From: Aliivibrio_A kagoshimensis
GTDB lineage: Bacteria; Pseudomonadota; Gammaproteobacteria; Enterobacterales; Vibrionaceae
Assembly: GCF_050337105.1 (NCBI RefSeq)
Contig: NZ_JAKJSQ010000002.1
Coordinates: 62,001 to 126,000, forward strand
Direction of reading: 5' to 3'
Length of the DNA: 64,000 bases
Positions 61,530 through 64,000 of the stretch are shown here, piece by piece. Every line of letters begins with the position of its first letter. Within the stretch, counting starts at the first letter, position 1. The position numbers and the translations under genes are program-made. Below the pieces are notes generated by a model. That model had not been told where the DNA came from, did no database searches, and worked only from the letters and a program-made list of their open reading frames with translations.

Positions 61530-62207
61530 ATGCTCAATTTTGAGAATTTAACTCTCAAATACAAAGATATGCTGGCGATCCGCCAGCTATCTTTAACCAT
61601 TGAAAAAGGTGAGAGAGTAGCCATTATTGGCGGTTCGGGTGCTGGCAAAACGACTCTGCTCACACATATCTATCAACAGCTAAAATCAGAGGCAGCCTAT
61701 TGTTCGCAAAAACAAGGGTTAGTCGATTCACTTAGCGCGTATCACAATGTCTATATGGGCGCACTTAACCGTCACCATTGGACGTATAATATTGCTAACC
61801 TGGTATTCCCCTTTAAACAACCACTTAGCGAAGTACAGGTGCTTTGTGATGAACTAGAGTTGGATTTTCCAATCTCTAAACCGCTTAATGCCCTATCAGG
61901 TGGTCAGCGTCAACGTGTTGCACTTGCTAGAGCACTCTATCAACAAAAACCTGTATTTATTGGAGATGAACCTTTTTCTGCTGTCGACCCATTAATGGCT
62001 CGGCGTCTGATTGATTTAGTCTTTTCTAGGCATGAGTCAGTGATTATGATCTTGCATGATAAAGGACTGGCGCTTGAACACTTTGATCGAGTAATTGGAT
62101 TAAGAGGCGGCGAACTCTGCCTTGATATTGGTAAAGACAAAATTACCAATGATATTGTTGATGATTTTTATCTTGATACTGAGCTTCAGGTTGCGAGTAA
62201 TGGCTGA
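61530..62207 (+). CDS. ABC transporter ATPase (PhnC-like) of the selenium transporter
   Basis: A 225-residue ATPase. Walker A 'GGSGAGKTTLLTHI', signature 'LSGGQRQRVALARAL', Walker B 'PVFIGDEPFSAVD'. It is the energising subunit for the neighbouring binding protein and permease. ATG at 61530 is 5 bases after the binding protein's stop (an in-frame TTG at 61518 overlaps it). Its end overlaps the permease start by 8 bases. Confidence 0.85.
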   Translation: MLNFENLTLKYKDMLAIRQLSLTIEKGERVAIIGGSGAGKTTLLTHIYQQLKSEAAYCSQKQGLVDSLSAYHNVYMGALNRHHWTYNIANLVFPFKQPLSEVQVLCDELELDFPISKPLNALSGGQRQRVALARALYQQKPVFIGDEPFSAVDPLMARRLIDLVFSRHESVIMILHDKGLALEHFDRVIGLRGGELCLDIGKDKITNDIVDDFYLDTELQVASNG

Positions 62208-63705
62208 GCGATTTAGATTTGTCGGATATTGGCAAAAGATAACATTGGTTCTGTGGTGCTTGGCCATTGTTTGCTTTGTTGTCGCTGATACTGAGATTAT
62301 CTCTCTTGACCCTTGGAGTGAACTTCATAAACTCGGTATGGGGTTTTTAACACCCGACTTTTTTGCCACTGAATATCTCCTACAAGCCCTGTGGCAAACC
62401 GTGAGTTTTGCACTGCTTGGGGTGATACTTGGTTTGATCATTGGTGGTCCGCTTGCCCTCATCTATAGCAGCCGTTGGATTTCCGTAGGATGCTCGGTAG
62501 TGCGCTCTATTCATGAGTTATTTTGGGCACTACTGTTTCTTCAAGTCTTTGGTTTATCGCCGCTTACGGGCATTTTAGCCATTGCTTTGCCATATGGTGC
62601 TACTTTTGCTCGCGTATTTCATGACATCCTGTTGCAAGCACCACTCTCCACGGATGAAACACTACCCGTCGGTAGCGATCGGATCAGTCGTTACTTCTAT
62701 GGGCGCATCAGCCATGTTTTACCCTCAATATTAGCCTATATCCGATACCGTTTTGAGTGTTCACTGAGAAGCAGCGCTGTTCTGGGATTCATTGGAATGC
62801 CAACGATCGGATTCTACTTAGAGACTGCATTTAAGCAGGGGAATTACTCAGAAGGTGCAGCCCTACTGATCATCTTTATTGTGCTTATTGGAACGATCTC
62901 TATTTGGTGTCGAGCAAAATTGATTATCGGTTATATTTTGGCGGCGCTGTATTGGCTTCCTACTATTCCTGATGTAAATACATCTCTGCTGTGGCGTTTC
63001 GTGTCACAAGATATATTACCGCCAGCAATGCGAAGAGCGGTGGCGAATGACAATCTTGATTGGGATCTGTTGGGCCGCTTAGGAAGCTGGGCCTCAAGGA
63101 TTTTATCGGAACAAGCGTTACCTGGAGCCATTGCCACGTTAGTACTGGCAATTTCAGCTGCGATGATGGCTCATTTCGTAGCCGTTCTATTGACAGGTCT
63201 CTCTTCAAAAATATTAGTAGGCAGGCTATTTTCTGCCATCATGAGACTATTGTTGGTGATCTTTAGATCCGTTCCTGAGTACATCTATGCCTTTATTTTT
63301 ATGATGCTGTTGGGGCCGTCAATGTTACCCGCGATGTTCGCTTTAGCCTTACATAATGGAGCTCTGTTAGCTTTCCTGACAACTCGACAATTAGCATCAA
63401 CTGAGCTCTCTGAGCATTATAATCAAAAGATTGATGGCTACTGTTATGACGTACTGCCTAAGATATACCCTAATATGATGGGGTTACTGTTTTATCGATT
63501 TGAAGTAATTCTACGTGAAACGGCCATATTTGGGATGCTAGGTGTGGCCACATTAGGTTTCTATATTGATAGCGGTTTTGCCGAAATCCATTACAGTACA
63601 GCGTTACTGTTAATGGGCTGCACGGCACTACTGAATATAGGTGTAGATATCGTTAGTCGCCGATTATTGAATAACCAATCGGCGTCTATCAGCTGCATGC
63701 AATAA
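62200..63705 (+). CDS. Duplicated PhnE-like permease of the selenium transporter
   Basis: A 501-residue inner-membrane permease, about twice PhnE length. It consists of two homologous halves, each with several helices and the repeated signature FE..LR..A..G..G..T.GFY ('YRFECSLRSSAVLGFIGMPT' in the first half and 'YRFEVILRETAIFGMLGVAT' in the second), consistent with both permease domains fused in one chain. The start ATG 62200 overlaps the ATPase stop; a longer frame from 62122 is not used. Confidence 0.85.
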   Translation: MAERFRFVGYWQKITLVLWCLAIVCFVVADTEIISLDPWSELHKLGMGFLTPDFFATEYLLQALWQTVSFALLGVILGLIIGGPLALIYSSRWISVGCSVVRSIHELFWALLFLQVFGLSPLTGILAIALPYGATFARVFHDILLQAPLSTDETLPVGSDRISRYFYGRISHVLPSILAYIRYRFECSLRSSAVLGFIGMPTIGFYLETAFKQGNYSEGAALLIIFIVLIGTISIWCRAKLIIGYILAALYWLPTIPDVNTSLLWRFVSQDILPPAMRRAVANDNLDWDLLGRLGSWASRILSEQALPGAIATLVLAISAAMMAHFVAVLLTGLSSKILVGRLFSAIMRLLLVIFRSVPEYIYAFIFMMLLGPSMLPAMFALALHNGALLAFLTTRQLASTELSEHYNQKIDGYCYDVLPKIYPNMMGLLFYRFEVILRETAIFGMLGVATLGFYIDSGFAEIHYSTALLLMGCTALLNIGVDIVSRRLLNNQSASISCMQ

Positions 63706-64000
63706 TTACTTATTGGTAAATGAAAACTGGTTGCCACCTAAGTGTTTTGCTTGATACATGGCGTCATCCGCTGACTTAATCAGCTGCTGGCTAGTGGTTC
63801 CATCATCAGGGAACATGGCGATGCCTATGCTGCTTTTTGCCGTGTAATTTATGTCATTCAAGGTCATTGGGCTGTTAATATTATTCACCAATTTCTTGGC
63901 GATGATCATGGCTGACTCTCGGTCTGGTATCTCATTGACCATGATACAAAATTCATCGCCACCAAACCGTGATGAGAAATCACACTCACGCAAGCTGGTT
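63706..64000 (-). CDS. Diguanylate cyclase (GGDEF) C-terminal part, partial
   Basis: The right window edge cuts the gene; the last ~97 residues are visible. They hold an intact GGDEF motif ('SRFGGDEFCIMV') followed by 'AKSSIGIAMFPDDGTTSQQL' and 'IKSADDAMYQAKHLGGNQF', so the enzyme should make c-di-GMP. It converges on the transporter permease with no space between. Sensor part is outside the window. Confidence 0.9.
   Translation of the reverse strand, partial: TSLRECDFSSRFGGDEFCIMVNEIPDRESAMIIAKKLVNNINSPMTLNDINYTAKSSIGIAMFPDDGTTSQQLIKSADDAMYQAKHLGGNQFSFTNK

Overview
The window looks like a chromosomal segment of a marine gammaproteobacterium of the Vibrionaceae (Vibrio/Photobacterium type). 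The signs are a VF530-type gene, YibL, a sapABCDF - pspF - pspABC - ycjX - ycjF - tyrR block, hemF, nagZ, anmK, an AT-leaning composition and many EamA-type exporters and LysR regulators. These family assignments come from reading the translated sequence; no database search was run.

Layout. Bases 1-16500 are mixed housekeeping and accessory genes: a PepSY protein cut by the window edge, acetyltransferase, EamA exporters with a divergent LysR, arfB, yibL, VF530, an isolated allE with a LysR, a hydrolase, a membrane protein with an HELSH motif, hemF, an ABC exporter, a PEP-CTERM surface protein, anmK and nagZ. Bases 16500-28700 are a nitrate assimilation block. A leftward operon cobA-nirB-nirD-narK-(PP2C/kinase) and a rightward nasA share a divergent region in which I see one sigma54-type -24/-12 promoter facing each way; a chemoreceptor with a NIT (nitrate/nitrite-sensing) domain lies just beyond. 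Bases 28700-32700 are small accessory genes (orphan MbcA/ParS-type antitoxin, DUF2971, NUDIX, MerR + EamA). Bases 32800-47200 are the sap/psp/tyrR backbone with a GGDEF-EAL protein.

Bases 47200-63700 are the most remarkable part: a selenium-dependent glycine reductase island on the plus strand, trxB-trxA-grdA-grdC-grdD-selD-grdE-grdB, then grdX on the opposite strand, tRNA-Sec (UCA anticodon), selA, selB, and a three-gene PhnDCE-like ABC transporter of the type associated with selenium-oxyanion (selenate) uptake. Three genes carry in-frame UGA codons at the expected selenocysteine positions: grdA codon 42, selD codon 16 and grdB codon 348. The island therefore encodes selenium import, selenophosphate synthesis, Sec-tRNA charging and decoding, and the selenoenzyme that reductively deaminates glycine to acetyl phosphate with thioredoxin as electron donor. 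This Stickland-type pathway is best known from Clostridia, so transfer into this lineage is the likely explanation (inference).

Points that stand out: a 101-codon open frame with its own in-frame UGA that ends inside the trxB start; a TrxB fused to a thioredoxin domain whose two cysteines are replaced; strong hairpins between grdA/grdC and grdD/selD; and a TyrR-box-like palindrome upstream of the operon, close to tyrR itself.
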